Shown: piece after piece, positions 22,043 through 34,527 of the stretch
Numbering within the stretch: position 1 is the first letter of the stretch
How the letters are laid out: each line of letters begins with the position of its first letter
NCBI GenBank assembly: GCA_027563935.2
Contig: CM050454.1
Coordinates: forward strand, 48,450,596 to 48,514,595
DNA: 64,000 nucleotides
Source of the DNA: Costus lasius
Taxonomy: Eukaryota; Streptophyta; Magnoliopsida; Zingiberales; Costaceae
Direction of reading: 5' to 3'
Program-made: the position numbers and the translations under genes
The notes under the pieces: model-generated
Database searches by the model: none
The model's input: only the letters and a program-made list of their open reading frames with translations
What the model was told of the DNA's origin: nothing

Positions 22043-22054
22043 GCTCTGATACCA
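22043..22054 (-). other. Co-A primer binding site (initiator tRNA-Met)
   Basis: The minus strand reads TGGTATCAGAGC two bases after the 5' LTR end, the standard plant tRNA-iMet primer site. Confidence 0.93.
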
Positions 22055-22056
22055 AT

Positions 22057-23515
22057 TGAAAGTAGGGGGAACCCTAAACGCATGCACTTCTAGAGTCTTG
22101 CATGGGCGGAAATAAGGATTTCAACATGATCGCATGTGGCATGAACATATGATTAACTTAAAGCCTTCATAGATCAACACAAAGATTTTACCATAGCCAT
22201 TGTTTGGATGGCGACTTGGAAATAAGTGGGCGATGCGGCTCTCCTCCAAAGTGGACGCACACAAGATGGTGATGGCTTCCTTCTTGGCGTTCCTTGTGCT
22301 AGCAAAGCTCTCCAAGGTGTCCTAGCCGTGTGAGGAGAATGAGATGCTCTCTTGGCGTGAAGTCTCTCTTCCTCAAAATGAGAGGAGTCTCGAGAGTAGA
22401 AGATGGGCGACGAGAGAAGCGTTACCCTCGAACGTGGAGGCGTGCTTCTATTTTGGAAAAAATTCAACTTCCAAAAATAGCAAGCCCTCAACGCATGATG
22501 CGTTCACTCCAAGTGAACCGATCGCCTCTTCTTCTCCCTTTGAACCATGCGTTCATATAATGAACCGGTTCTATAGAATTTGGTTCAAAGACCAAATCAA
22601 ACCAAGCCTTGGTCTAGACCTTATTAAACCGAAAGGCTCAAGATCTAACCACACATCTCTTGATGCTCTTGATCTCATCGATCTAGCATCAATTCTCTCG
22701 ATCGAAGCTTACCGATCTCAAGCCCTAATCAATCAAACATGATCAGACCAGATCTCACTTACAATCAGAGTTTAAACTCCTTTAAACTGAACCAAAACAA
22801 TTCAGTCCACATGATCTGACATAAGTAAGCCATATCATCAAATTGTGCGACCCTAAGGGTTTCCTTTAATGTCGGTAACGATAACTTACGTTATCACGAA
22901 CAGAGAGGGGTATCTAGCAACACATCACTGTCTCCCGATATAAAGGAAAGAGTCTTCCAAGACTACACCCAAACCATAGCACAAGTGTGAATCCAATTCA
23001 CTTGACATATGTGTTTCCTTTGCCACTGGATGTTCTCGTTGGACAAGCGTGTCAAGCCTGTAACTCCAACATGATGAGAGTGGTTAGATCAGATGAACAT
23101 AGTCATCTGGGTATGGCCATACACTTTCTCAACCATCTCATACAGGGGGCCCCTTTAGAACATCACACTCCAACTAGGAGAGGCAATCCTATATCTGTCA
23201 CTAATGCCCTAACATGACTCATGCCCATTATCCAAGATAATCTATAACCATTATATTTCAAATGATATTGAACTACCTCAAGACAATGCCAATCCTCATT
23301 TAGAAACACAAGTGATCTCAAGTCAGAGGAAATATGCCACTTGTTTGCACATAAGGATTATTCACATTGTGACAAGCAATTGAATATCCTTAGTAGGGTC
23401 TGTCCAGTACATCCAATGCACCTATGAGTCTACATCTTATTCCATGCTCGAAGCATCCTATAAGATTAGAACACATATTAGTCTCAATCATATCAAGGCT
23501 GTCTCATGTTTACCA
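22057..23515 (-). repeat. Co-A 5' LTR, first part
   Basis: It begins (on +) TGAAAGTAGGGGG and is interrupted at TACCA (23511-23515) by solo LTR E. The rest is at 34305-34498. Confidence 0.92.
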
Positions 23516-24901
23516 TGTTGGGGTATGCCCTTAAGGCTAATGTTTGAGGCCTTGGGATTATATCAGTATCATGTATAAACTCTATGTTTATAAAGGCAAT
23601 GGTTGTTATTCAGGTTGTTACATTATCTGCTGCAATATGTATACTTCTGAATAATGTCTCAATGCTGTTCAGCTTGGCTGACATGCAGTTTTGTCCTTAG
23701 TCGAGATATCTTGGTGAACATGAGACAGCCTTGATATGATTGAGACTAATATGTGTTCTAATCTTATAGGATGCTTCGAGCATGGAATAAGATGTAGACT
23801 CATGGGTACATTGGATGTACTGGACAGACCCTACTTAGGATATTCGATTGCTTGTCACAATGTGAATAATCCTTATATGCGAGCAAGTGGCATATTTCCT
23901 CTGACTTGAGATCACTTCTGTTTCTAAATGATGATTGGCATTATTTTGAGGTAGTTCAATATCATTTGAAACATAATGGTTATAGACTATCTTGGATAAT
24001 GAGCATGAGTCATGTTAGGGCACTAGTGATAGATATAGGATTGCCGTCTCCTTGTTTGGAGTGTGATGTTCTATAGGGGCCCCCTGGATGAGATGATTGA
24101 GGAAGTGTATGGCCATACCCAGATGACTATGTTCATCTGATCTAATCATTCTCATCATATTGGAATTATAGGCTTGACACGCTTGTCCAATAAGAACATC
24201 CTGTGGCAAACGAAAGACATATGTCAGGTTACTTGGGTTCACACTTGTGCTATGGATTGGGTGTAGTCTTGGAAGACTCTTTCCTTTATATCGGGAGACA
24301 GTGATGTGTTGCTAGATACCCCTCACTGATCGTGATAACGTAAGTTATCGTTACCGACATTTAAAGGAAACCCTTAGGGTCGCACAATTTGATGATATGG
24401 CTTACTTATGTCAGATCGTGTAGACTGAATTGTTTTGGTTCAGTTTAAAGGAGCTTAAACTCTGATTGTAAGTGAGATCTGGTCTGATCATGTTTGATTG
24501 ATTAGGGCTTGAGATCGGTAAGCTTCGATCGAGAGAATTGATGCTAGATTGATGAGATCAAGAGCATCAAGAGATGAATGGTTAGATCTTGAGCCTTATG
24601 GTTTAATATGATCTAGACCAATGCTTGGTTTGATTTGGTCTTTAAACCAAATGAGATTGAACCGGTTCATCAAGTGAACGCTTGGTTCAAAGAGGAGAAT
24701 GATGCGACTTGTTCACTTGGCGTGAACGCTTGAACACATTGAGGGTTTACTATTTTTGGAAGTCATGCTTTCCAAAATAGGGAGCACGCCTCACGTTCGA
24801 GAGCATTGCTCTATTCTCGCTCGCAACTTCCTCTTGTCGCCTCTCTCCTCTTGTGTGGTGAGTCTTGACGCTCAAGGAGGATTCGGCCTAGCCAAGAGAT
24901 C

Positions 24902-26595
24902 TGAAAGCTCCCTATGAAATAGGGGGCGAAACCCTAAGCATGCGCAACTTAAAATTGCATGGGCGGAATTAGGGTGTCTTAGGATCGCATGTGATATATT
25001 CATATGATCAACTTTAAATCTTTGTAAAGATGATGAAGGAATCATACCATTGCCATGACTTGGATGGCAACTTGGAAGAGAAAGATGCAAGCGCTTCTTC
25101 TCCAAAGGCACCGCACACAAGATGTGATGGCCTACTCCTTGTTGCTTCTTGTGCCAGCAAGGCTTCAAGGGTCCTTTGTGTGGAGGAGATGAGATCTCTT
25201 GGGTTTTCGAAAGCCTTCCTCTACACTCATCGAGAGAAGCCACACGAGAGGGAAGAGGCGTCAAGAAGTGAAGAGAGGCGACAAGAGAAAAACGTTCCTG
25301 ATGAACGTGGAGGCGTTGCCAAAACGATTTCCAAAAATAGCAACCCTTTATTTCTCCAGCGTTATGCGTTCACTCCAAGTGAACCGAACGCAACTTCTTT
25401 TCACTCTTTGAACCTTTGAACCAAGCGCTCACATGATGAGCCGGTTCAATTGAATTTGGTTCAAAGACCAAATCAAATCAGCCCAAGCCATGGTCTAGAT
25501 CTCATTGAACCTAAAGGTTCAAGATCTAACCGTTGATCTCTCGATGCTATTGATCTCACTGATCTAGCATCAATACTCTCGATCGAAGTTTACCGATCTC
25601 AAGTCCTAATCAATCAAACATGATCAGACCAGATCTCACTTACAATCAGAGTTTAAATTCCTTTAAACTGAACCAAAACAATTCAGTCCACACGATCTGA
25701 CATAAGTAAGCCATATCATCAAATTGTGCGACCCTGAGGGTTTCCTTTAAATGTCGGTAATGATAACTTACGTTATCACGATCAGCGAGGGGTATCTAGC
25801 AACACATCACTGTCTCCCGATATATAGGAAAGAGTCTTCCAAGACTACACCCAAACCATAGCATAAGTGTGAATCCACTTCACTAGGCATACATGTTTCC
25901 TTTGCCACTGGATGTTCTTATTGGACAAGCGTGTCAAGCCTGTGACTCCAATATGATGAGCATGATTAGATCAGATGAACATAGTCACCTGGGTATGGCC
26001 ATACACTTTCTCAATCATCTCATCCAGGGGGGCCCCTTTAGAACATCACACTCCAATCAAGGAGACGGCAATCCTATATCTATCACTAGTATCCTAACCT
26101 GACTCATGATCATTATCCAAGATAGTCTATAACCATTATGTTTCAAATGATATTGAACTACCTCAAAACAATGACAATCATCATTTAGAAACACAAGTGA
26201 TCTCAAGTCAGAGGACATGTGCCACTTATTGCAAACAAGGATTATTCACATTGTGACAAGCAATTGAATATCCTAGTAGGGTCTGTCCAGTACATCCAAT
26301 GTACCCATGAGTCTACATCTTATTCCATGCTCGAAGCATCCTACAAGATTAGAACACATATTAGTCTCAATCATATCAAGGCTGTCTCATGTTCACCAAG
26401 ATATCTCGACTAAGGACATTACAGCATGTCAGCCAAGCTGAACAGCATTGAGACATTATTCAGAAGCACACTTATTGCAGCAGACAATGTAACAAACTGA
26501 ATAACAACCATTGCCTTTATAAACATAAGAGTTTATACATGATACTGAAAGAATCCCAAGGCCTCAAACATTAGCCTTAAGGGCATACCCCAACA
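24902..26595 (-). repeat. Co-B 3' LTR (1694 bp)
   Basis: On + it begins TGAAAGCTCCC and ends CATACCCCAACA, followed by the polypurine tract (minus-strand AAGTGGGAGAT). Confidence 0.93.
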
Positions 26596-26615
26596 ATCTC
26601 CCACTTGCACTTAAT

Positions 26616-29600
26616 CTAATGGTTGAGAAATCTCAAACCCATATTATTACAGTGCTTCTCATGCTTCTGCTGCGCCAGAGGCTTGGTAAGCGGGTCAGCC
26701 AAATTGTCATCTGTATGAACCTTGCAGATTTTGATCTCACCACGATCAATGATCTCCCGGATCAAGTGAAACCGTCTCTGTATGTGCTTGGACTTCTGGT
26801 GCGACCGTGGTTCCTTTGCTTGTGCGATTGCTCCAGTGTTATCACAGAAGATAACCAAAGGATCTGCACTCGAAGGAACAACACCAAGTTCCTGAACGAA
26901 CTTACGAATCCACACTGCCTCCTTGGATGCTTCCGAGGCTGCAACATACTCGGCTTCTGTTGTGGAATCAGCAACGATAGACTGTTTGAAACTTTTCCAC
27001 ACCACTGCTCCACCATTCAAGCTAAAAATATAGCCTGATTGCGATCGGAAATCATCCTGGTCAGATTGGAACGAAGCGTCAGTATATCCTTCAATACTGA
27101 GTTCTTCCTGACCTCCATATATCAAGAACATATCTTTGGTTCTCCGAAGATATTTCAAAATGTTCTTCACCGCAATCCAGTGCGCCTGACCTGGATTACT
27201 TTGGAATCGACTGGTCACGCTTAACCCGTAAGTGACGTCTGGGCGAGTACACAACATCGCATACATAATGGACCCAATAGCCGAAGCATAAGGCGTATTG
27301 TCCATTTCATCTTTCTCAGTCTGTGTTTGTGGACACTGACTCTTTGAAAGATTCAGACCATGTCTGACTGGAAGATATCCTCTTTTAGAATTCTCTAAAT
27401 GAAATCTCTCCAGGACTTTATCGATGTAAGTACTTAGGCACAGCCCGAGAAGCCTCTTAGATCTATCTTTGTAGATCTTCACACCTAATACATAGGCTGC
27501 TTCTCCTAGATCTTTCATCTGGAAACATTTTCTTAACCATGCTTTAACAGCATGCAGTTCAGGAATATCGTTTCCAATGATTAAGATATCATCGACGTAG
27601 AGGACTAGGAATGTAATCACGCTCCCACTAAACCTCTTATATACACACGGGTCATCTTCATTCTTGATGAAACCAAATTCACAGATTGATTCATCAAAAC
27701 GAATATTCCAGCTTCTCGATGCTTGTTTAAGTCCATAAATGGACTTCTTTAACTTGCATATTTTATGACGATCTGATGGATTAGTGAAACCTTCAGGTTG
27801 TGTCATATACACATCCTCATCCAGTTTTCCATTAAGGAAAGCGGTCTTCACATCCATCTGCCAGATCTCATAATCGTAATATGCTGCTATCGCAAGAATA
27901 ATCCGAATAAACTTGAACATGGCTACAGGAGAGAAAGTTTCATCATAATCTATCCCGTAGATTTGTTTGAAACCTTTCGCAACTAGCCTGCCTTTATAGG
28001 TAACTACGTTACCATCCATGTCAATCTTCTTCTTGAAGATCCATTTACAGCCTATAGGGATTACTCCCGGAGGCGGATCAACCAAATCCCAGACTTGATT
28101 ATCTGACATGGAGTCCATCTCGGCTCGCATAGCTTCAAGCCATCTCGCTGAGTCCGGTCCACTAACCGCATCCGCATAAGTAAGGGGTTCATCATGATCA
28201 ATGATGTAGACTCTGTCATAGCGCTCAGGCTGTCGACGGATCCTTCCCGATCTTCGCGGTTCCCGTGATATCTGAGCCTCAGGTTGTTCAATAACCAGCT
28301 CAACTGGCTCAGGCTCATCCAACTGTGCTTGACTACTTTGTCCTTCCTCTGGATTCTCATCCAGCTTTATTTCTCTCCCACTGGCCTCTTGCAGAAGAAA
28401 TTCCTTCTCAAGAAAAATGGCCGTCCGAGCAACAAAAACCTTGTTCTCTTTGGGATCGTAGAAATAATAACCCTTAGTTTCCTTAGGGTAACCGACAAAG
28501 ATACATTTCTCAGATCTGCTCTCTAGTTTCCCAGAGGCGAGCTTTTTGACATAAGCCTCGCAACCCCAGATCTTGATAAATGTCAAGCTCGGCTGTTTCC
28601 CATACCATAACTCATATGGAGTCTTTGAAACTGCCTTGGATGGCACTCGGTTTAGTACCTTTGCAGCTGTTTCCAGTGCAAATCCCCAAAAGGAGTAAGG
28701 TAGAGTAGCCTGACTCATCATAGAACGAACCATATCCAGTAAGGTTCTGTTCCTCCTCTCGGACACACCATTCCATTGCGGTGTTCCTGGTGGAGTGAGC
28801 TGTGAGATAATCCCACACTCCTTCAGATAGTCAGTAAACTCTCGACTTAGGTATTCTCCACCTCGATCTGAGTGAAGTGCCTTGATATTTTGGCCTAGCT
28901 GATTCTGTACTTCATTTTTGAACTCTTTGAACTTGTCAAAAGATTCACTCTTATGTCTCATTAGATAGACATACCCATATCTACTGAAATCATCAGTAAA
29001 GGTAATGAAGTATGAATAGCCACCTCTGGCATGTTTACTAAATGGCCCACACACATCACTGTGTATAAGGTCAAGTAAACCTGAAGCCCTTGACCTTTGT
29101 TAGGAAAAGGAGACTTCGTCATTTTGCCCAATAAACAAGCTTTGCATATATCAATCTCCTCATAGGAGTATGATCCCAGCAGTCCATGGTCATGCAACCG
29201 CTTAATGCGCTTCTTGTTAATATGGCCTAAACGACTATGCCATAGCAAGGTGCTGTCATCAGCATACTTGGCTTTCTTATTATCAATATTTTGTATAGAA
29301 CATTCCATGTCTAACATGAATAACCCATTGTTAATTGACCCAGTAGCATAAATAATATTATCAAGAGAAAGATAACACTTTGAAGTCTTGCATTCAAAGG
29401 AAAACCCTTTCCTGACAAGAGCAGGAATAGAGATAATATTCTTGGTAATGCTAGGTACAAAATAACAATTGTTCAGTTCTAATACAAGTCCAGATGGTAA
29501 TGAGATGTGATATTCTCCTACAGCAACAGCAGCAACCCGTGCCCCGTTTCCAACTCGTAGGTCCACCTCATGCTGTCCCACCTGTCTTCTTCTCTTGAGT

Positions 29601-30508
29601 TCCTGTACATTTGAACAAATGTGAACTCCACATGCAATGTCCAACACCCATGAAATAGAAGAAGAGGATATCATGACTTCAGTCACAAATATACCTGAGC
29701 CAGAAGTAATGCTTCCCTTCTTGTCTCCTTGGAGCACTTTACAGTCCTTTTTCCAGTGACCCAGCTGGCCACAATGGAAACATCTGTATTCCTTCGACCG
29801 CTTAACCTTTTGTTTCAGAGCCTTGTTGTAGTTTTTGACAGGGGCTTTGCCCTTCTTCCCCTTCTTCTTGTTCCTGGAAGGAAACATCAAGACAGAGGTT
29901 GAAGGCTTTCCCTTTAGAGTCTCCTCTGTAGTCAATAGCATATTCAGCAATTCTGCCGGAGTATAGTCGATCTTGTTCATATTAAAATTAATAATGAACG
30001 GATCGAAAGAGGCCGGGAGAGACTGCAGAATAATGTCTCGAGCAAGCTCCTGATTGATGGTATGCCCCAGTTTCTCTAGAGCCTCTTTGTGCCCAATCAT
30101 CTTGAGCACGTGAGCTCCCACTGGACTCCCTTCAGCCAGTTTGCTCTGAAAGAAAAGCTTGGTCAAATTATAGCGTTCAGTCCTCGCCTGTGCAGCATAC
30201 AGCATCTTGAGGTTTGCTATAATTTCTATAGCAGACATATCCTCATGCTGACGCTGCAGCTGTGGCGTCATAGATGCTAGCATCAGGCAAGCGACATCAA
30301 TGCTATCATTGACATGCTTTTCATAGGCTTCCCGCACCGCCCTTGCGGCGTTCGGAGCGGGTTGAGGCGGTATAGCCGTCTCGAGGACATACAGTTTCCT
30401 CTCTGCCTTAAGAACAATCTTAAGGTGTCCGTACCAGTCCGAGAAGTTTGGCCCAGCAAACTTCTCCCTTTCCAGTAGGGATCGCACATTGAAGCTCATG
30501 GTGTTCAT
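26616..30508 (-). pseudogene. Co-B gag-pol polyprotein, one frameshift
   Basis: This is the same polyprotein as in Co-A. It begins with ATG at 30506-30508 (MNTMSFNVRSLLERE) and ends RFLNH. A single base is missing near 29090, where the minus strand has GGTCAAGGGC against GGTCAAAGGGC in Co-A. This splits it into a gag-protease-integrase N-terminal frame (28961-30508) and an integrase core-RT-RNase H frame (26616-29054). The protease motif reads DIACG, one further change from the family's DTACG. YVDD, the D-35-E triad and the RNase H motifs are intact. It would be the most complete copy but for the 1-nt deletion. Confidence 0.92.
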
Positions 30509-32292
30509 TGCTGCAGGAATCTACAACAATGCAAGAACAGCAAGGTCAGTATCAATGTTTAGAATCAATCCAGGACTTAAGAAAGATTCTTTTCTCACTA
30601 TTTTATCTGACTGAAAAATCCATTAAAACAGTCCGAAAGAGTAACACTCTTTTAGTGAGATGGGATCCAGATTTCATACTTGGTCTCCGCGTCCCGCTCA
30701 GGCGAGATAAGATGCACAGAGAGTACAAGCACTAATTTCTGGTAGGCAGTCCCTGCCAATCGCCAACCCGTGCGATTCCCCTTCATCTGGGCAATCCAGC
30801 AGACTGTGCCAACTGAGTTGGTACAACACAGTCTCTGATCCCACAGATGGCTGCCTCCATATAGCTAACATATGCCCCATATGTAGCCTACATGGTCAAG
30901 CTGACCTGACCTACTCCCTGGACCACCACGTGCTATGCTGAGCAACGAGAAGCGATAAATTCCTTCCCTGTAACACGCAGGTGAAATCACACACCGTCTG
31001 AAGATAGATGGGCATGCCCACTGAGTGGGTACAACACGGCCCCAACGATAGTCAGAACAGTGAGGTTTCGCGTCAGAAGGCTATCGTGCTTGATATTTTA
31101 ACGTTTGGATTTTAACGGTCTTTTATCTTCTTAACTATCATGCAAGCCCTATGGCGATAGCAGAAGATAAATAAATCATGCAATTCTACTTATTTAAACA
31201 ATAAAAGAAAGCATGATGATCTTATGTGGTAAACGCCCATTAAGCCTAGGTAAGACCTTAAGATAACTTAAGTCTTCACTTGAGCTCTTCATGAGTCATT
31301 TGCATCTCAACTGGCCCAGACCAAAGCCCAAGCGCCCACTGCAGCTCAGGTGCGCCCACCAGGTAAATGCGCCTGTCATAGGTTCGAACCCTAGACCTCC
31401 CACCTGGTCAAGCCTCTGCTGCATGCGCCTCTGCCAAGTGTGCTCTGTGCTCTTGTCTGATTAAAATTACAATTTAATCTATCTAGACAAGATTGACACG
31501 CAGGTCAATTACACAATAAATTAATTAAAATGTGATGCGCAGATCACAAATATAATAATTTACATTTTAATCCAGGCTCGCAGGCCCCAGCACAGCACAC
31601 ATTAATTGGGCAACCCACATAAGATGAAATAAACAAGCATCATGGCATCCAATCAACATGTGATCCAATACTAAGAAAATAAAATTTTGAAAACCCATTG
31701 GCATCAATTTTAATTTTCTTATGTGCCCTACTACCTTACAACGGTCCATTAATAGGGATCCACTCATCATGTCTAGTCAGATCCACTGCCCTTGCATGCA
31801 CAAAGTCCTAACTGACTTGAGTTGACCTAATGGTCAACCATGCATGCGATAAGGGCTGAACAACCTTCATGAGTTCTGGCAAACGGGTGTGACCCCGGGC
31901 CTAACTCATGCGCATTCACTGGTTGTCTCAACCAGACCTCGCTACACGCCTGTCTGCAATCGACCTATAGCCACCTCATGCTTGCGCATACGTGCCATCT
32001 GGTCGACCCATCTAGGCTGTCAGATGGTCTGATTAGACTGGTTGGATCTTACCTTGGTGATGACTTCAACCCTACTAACCCGTCTAAGGGTTTATAGCAA
32101 GCGCAGCTTAGATCTAATAAGGAGGCGCGCAAGATATGTTTTGAAAAACATCTAACAAGCGCCAACATGAAACAAGATACATGCGCCAACATATAAGGAC
32201 AAGCATGTAGATACGCATGTTAACATTAGATCTAATCTTAAGTGCAAACATGGATCACACAAAGCAATCATATGAACATATCTAAAAACCTC
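30509..32292 (-). other. Co-B 5' leader
   Basis: It is equivalent to the Co-A leader. Its B-box-like motif is the best preserved, GGGTTCGAACCTA on the minus strand (about 31377-31392), within GGTGGGAGGTCTAGGGTTCG. No gene is seen. Confidence 0.7.
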
Positions 32293-32304
32293 GCTCTGAT
32301 ACCA
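32293..32304 (-). other. Co-B primer binding site (initiator tRNA-Met)
   Basis: The minus strand reads TGGTATCAGAGC, two bases from the 5' LTR. Confidence 0.93.
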
Positions 32305-32306
32305 AT

Positions 32307-34000
32307 TGAAAGCTCCCTATGAAATAGGGGGCGAAACCCTAAGCATGCGCAACTTAAAATTGCATGGGTGGAATTAGGGTGTCTTAGGATCGCATGTGAT
32401 ATATTCATATGATCAACTTTAAATCTTTGTAAAGATGATGAAGGAATCATACCATTGCCATAACTTGGATGGCAACTTGGAAGAGAAAGATGCAAGCGCT
32501 TCTTCTCCAAAGGCACCGCACACAAGATGTGATGGCCTACTCCTTGTTGCTTCTTGTGCTAGCAAGGCTTCAAGGGTCCTTTGTGTGGAGGAGATGAGAT
32601 CTCTTGGGTTTTCGAAAGCCTTCCTCTACACTCGTCGAGAGAAGCCACACGAGAGGGAAGAGGCGTCAAGAAGTGAAGAGAGGCGACAAGAGAAAAACGT
32701 TCCTGATGAACGTGGAGGCGTTGCTAAAACGATTTCCAAAAATAGCAACCCTTTATTTCTCTAGCGTTATGCGTTCACTCCAAGTGAACCGAACGCAACT
32801 TCTTTTCACTCTTTGAACCTTTGAACCAAGCGCTCACATGATGAGCCGGTTCAATTGAATTTGGTTCAAAGACCAAATCAAATCAGCCCAAGCCATGGTC
32901 TAGATCTCATTGAACCTAAAGGTTCAAGATCTAACCGTTGATCTCTCGATGCTATTGATCTCACCGATCTAGCATCAATACTCTCGATCGAAGTTTACCG
33001 ATCTCAAGTCCTAATCAATCAAACATGATCAGACCAGATCTCACTTACAATCATAGTTTAAATTCCTTTAAACTGAACCAAAACAATTCAGTCCACACGA
33101 TCTGACATAAGTAAGCCATATCATCAAATTGTGCGACCCTGAGGGTTTCCTTTAAATGTCGGTAACGATAACTTACGTTATCACGATCAGTGAGGGGTAT
33201 CTAGCAACACATCACTGTCTCCCGATATAAAGGAAAGAGTCTTCCAGGACTACACCCAAACCATAGCATAAGTGTGAATCCACTTCACTAGGCATACATG
33301 TTTCCTTTGCCACTGGATGTTCTTATTGGACAAGCGTGTCAAGCCTGTGACTCCAATATGATGAGCATGATTAGATCAGATGAACATAGTCACCTGGGTA
33401 TGGCCATACACTTTCTCAATCATCTCATCTAGGGGAGCCCCTTTAGAACATCACACTCCAATCAAGGAGACGTCAATCCTATATCTATCACTAGTATCCT
33501 AACCTGACTCATGATCATTATCCAAGATAGTCTATAACCATTATGTTTCAAATGATATTGAACTACCTCAAAACAATGACAATCATCATTTAGAAACACA
33601 AGTGATCTCAAGTCAGAGGACATGTGCCACTTATTGCAAACAAGGATTATTCACATTGTGACAAGCAATTGAATATCCTAGTAGGGTCTGTCCAGTACAT
33701 CCAATGTACCCATGAGTCTACATCTTATTCCATGCTCGAAGCATCCTACAAGATTAGAACACATATTAGTCTCAATCATATCAAGGCTGTCTCATGTTCA
33801 CCAAGATATCTCGACTAAGGACATTACAGCATGTCAGCCAAGCTGAACAGCATTGAGACATTATTCAGAAGCACACTTATTGCAGCAGACAATGTAACAA
33901 ACTGAATAACAACCATTGCCTTTATAAACATAAGAGTTTTTACATGATACTGAAAGAATCCCAAGGCCTCAAACATTAGCCTTAAGGGCATACCCCAACA
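32307..34000 (-). repeat. Co-B 5' LTR (1694 bp)
   Basis: It is equal in length to the 3' LTR. The right end CCCCAACA at 34000 is followed by the TSD AGATC. Confidence 0.93.
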
Positions 34001-34304
34001 AGATCATCTCATCTTCCCTTCAAGCGATCAGGAGACTTGGAGATCCTTGCTAGCGCAAGGAACGACAAGGAGAAAGCCATTTCTCAACTTGTGTGCGTCA
34101 CCTTTGGAGGAGAGCCGCTCGCCCTCTTCTTCCAAGTCGCCATCCAAGCAATGGCAATGGTATGATCCTTGTGTTGATCTATACAAATTGTTAAGTTGAT
34201 CTATATTCATCCATGCGATCTTAGAAACCCTAGCTTCCACTATGCAAAAAGTTTTAATCTGCGCATATTAGGGTTTCGCTCCCCCTTTAGGGACTTTCAT
34301 ACCA

Positions 34305-34498
34305 AGATATCTCGACTAAGGACTATACTGCATGTCAGCGAAGCTGAACACCATTGAGACATTATTCAGAAGTATACATATAGCAGCAGATAATGCAACA
34401 ACCTGAATAACAACCATTGCCTTTATAAACATAGTTTATACATGATACTGATAACAACCCAAGGCCTCAAACATTAGCCTTAAGGGCATACCCCAACA
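34305..34498 (-). repeat. Co-A 5' LTR, second part
   Basis: It continues 22057-23515 after solo LTR E and its TSD. It ends CCCCAACA at 34498, followed by TSD ACTGG of Co-A. Confidence 0.9.
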
Positions 34499-34527
34499 AC
34501 TGGAACGTTCACTACTTGGGAGCGCTT
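34499..34527 (+). pseudogene. Gy3 gag micro-fragment between Co-A and Co-C
   Basis: These 29 bases include the right TSD of Co-A (ACTGG) and the left TSD of Co-C (CGCTT). They encode TFTTWER in the gag frame, matching TFTTWNQ of Gy2. This shows both copia elements hit the same gag only about 25 bp apart. Confidence 0.85.

Larger units (their letters stand above)
24902..34000 (-). mobile_element. Co-B: full-length Ty1/copia element inside solo LTR E
   Basis: The LTRs at 24902-26595 and 32307-34000 are both 1694 bp and differ at roughly 15-16 positions by eye. TSD AGATC is at 24897-24901 and 34001-34005. It is the innermost element of this nest (Gy1 > Gy3 > Co-A > E > Co-B). Confidence 0.93.
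23516..34299 (+). mobile_element. E: solo copia LTR (+), split by Co-B
   Basis: Pieces 23516-24901 and 34006-34299 together make about 1680 bp, the length of a full family LTR. It starts TGTTGGGGTATGCC and ends GGGACTTTCA. TSD TACCA is at 23511-23515 and 34300-34304. No internal region or second LTR is present, so it is the product of LTR-LTR recombination. It lies in opposite orientation to the Co-A LTR that hosts it. Confidence 0.92.
14697..34498 (-). mobile_element. Co-A: full-length Ty1/copia element with nested E and Co-B
   Basis: The 3' LTR is 14697-16349 and the 5' LTR is 22057-23515 plus 34305-34498, both 1653 bp. TSD ACTGG occurs at 14692-14696 and 34499-34503. From the minus strand the order is 5' LTR, tRNA-Met primer site, ~1.8-kb leader, one gag-pol frame, polypurine tract, 3' LTR. 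The two LTRs differ at roughly 16 positions by eye. The element sits antisense in Gy3's gag. Its 5' LTR was later hit by E (+), itself hit by Co-B. Confidence 0.92.

Noticed and set aside
26619..27038. Antisense frames opposite the copia RNase H/RT region
   Set aside because: They mirror a strongly conserved sense polyprotein and have no motif of their own.
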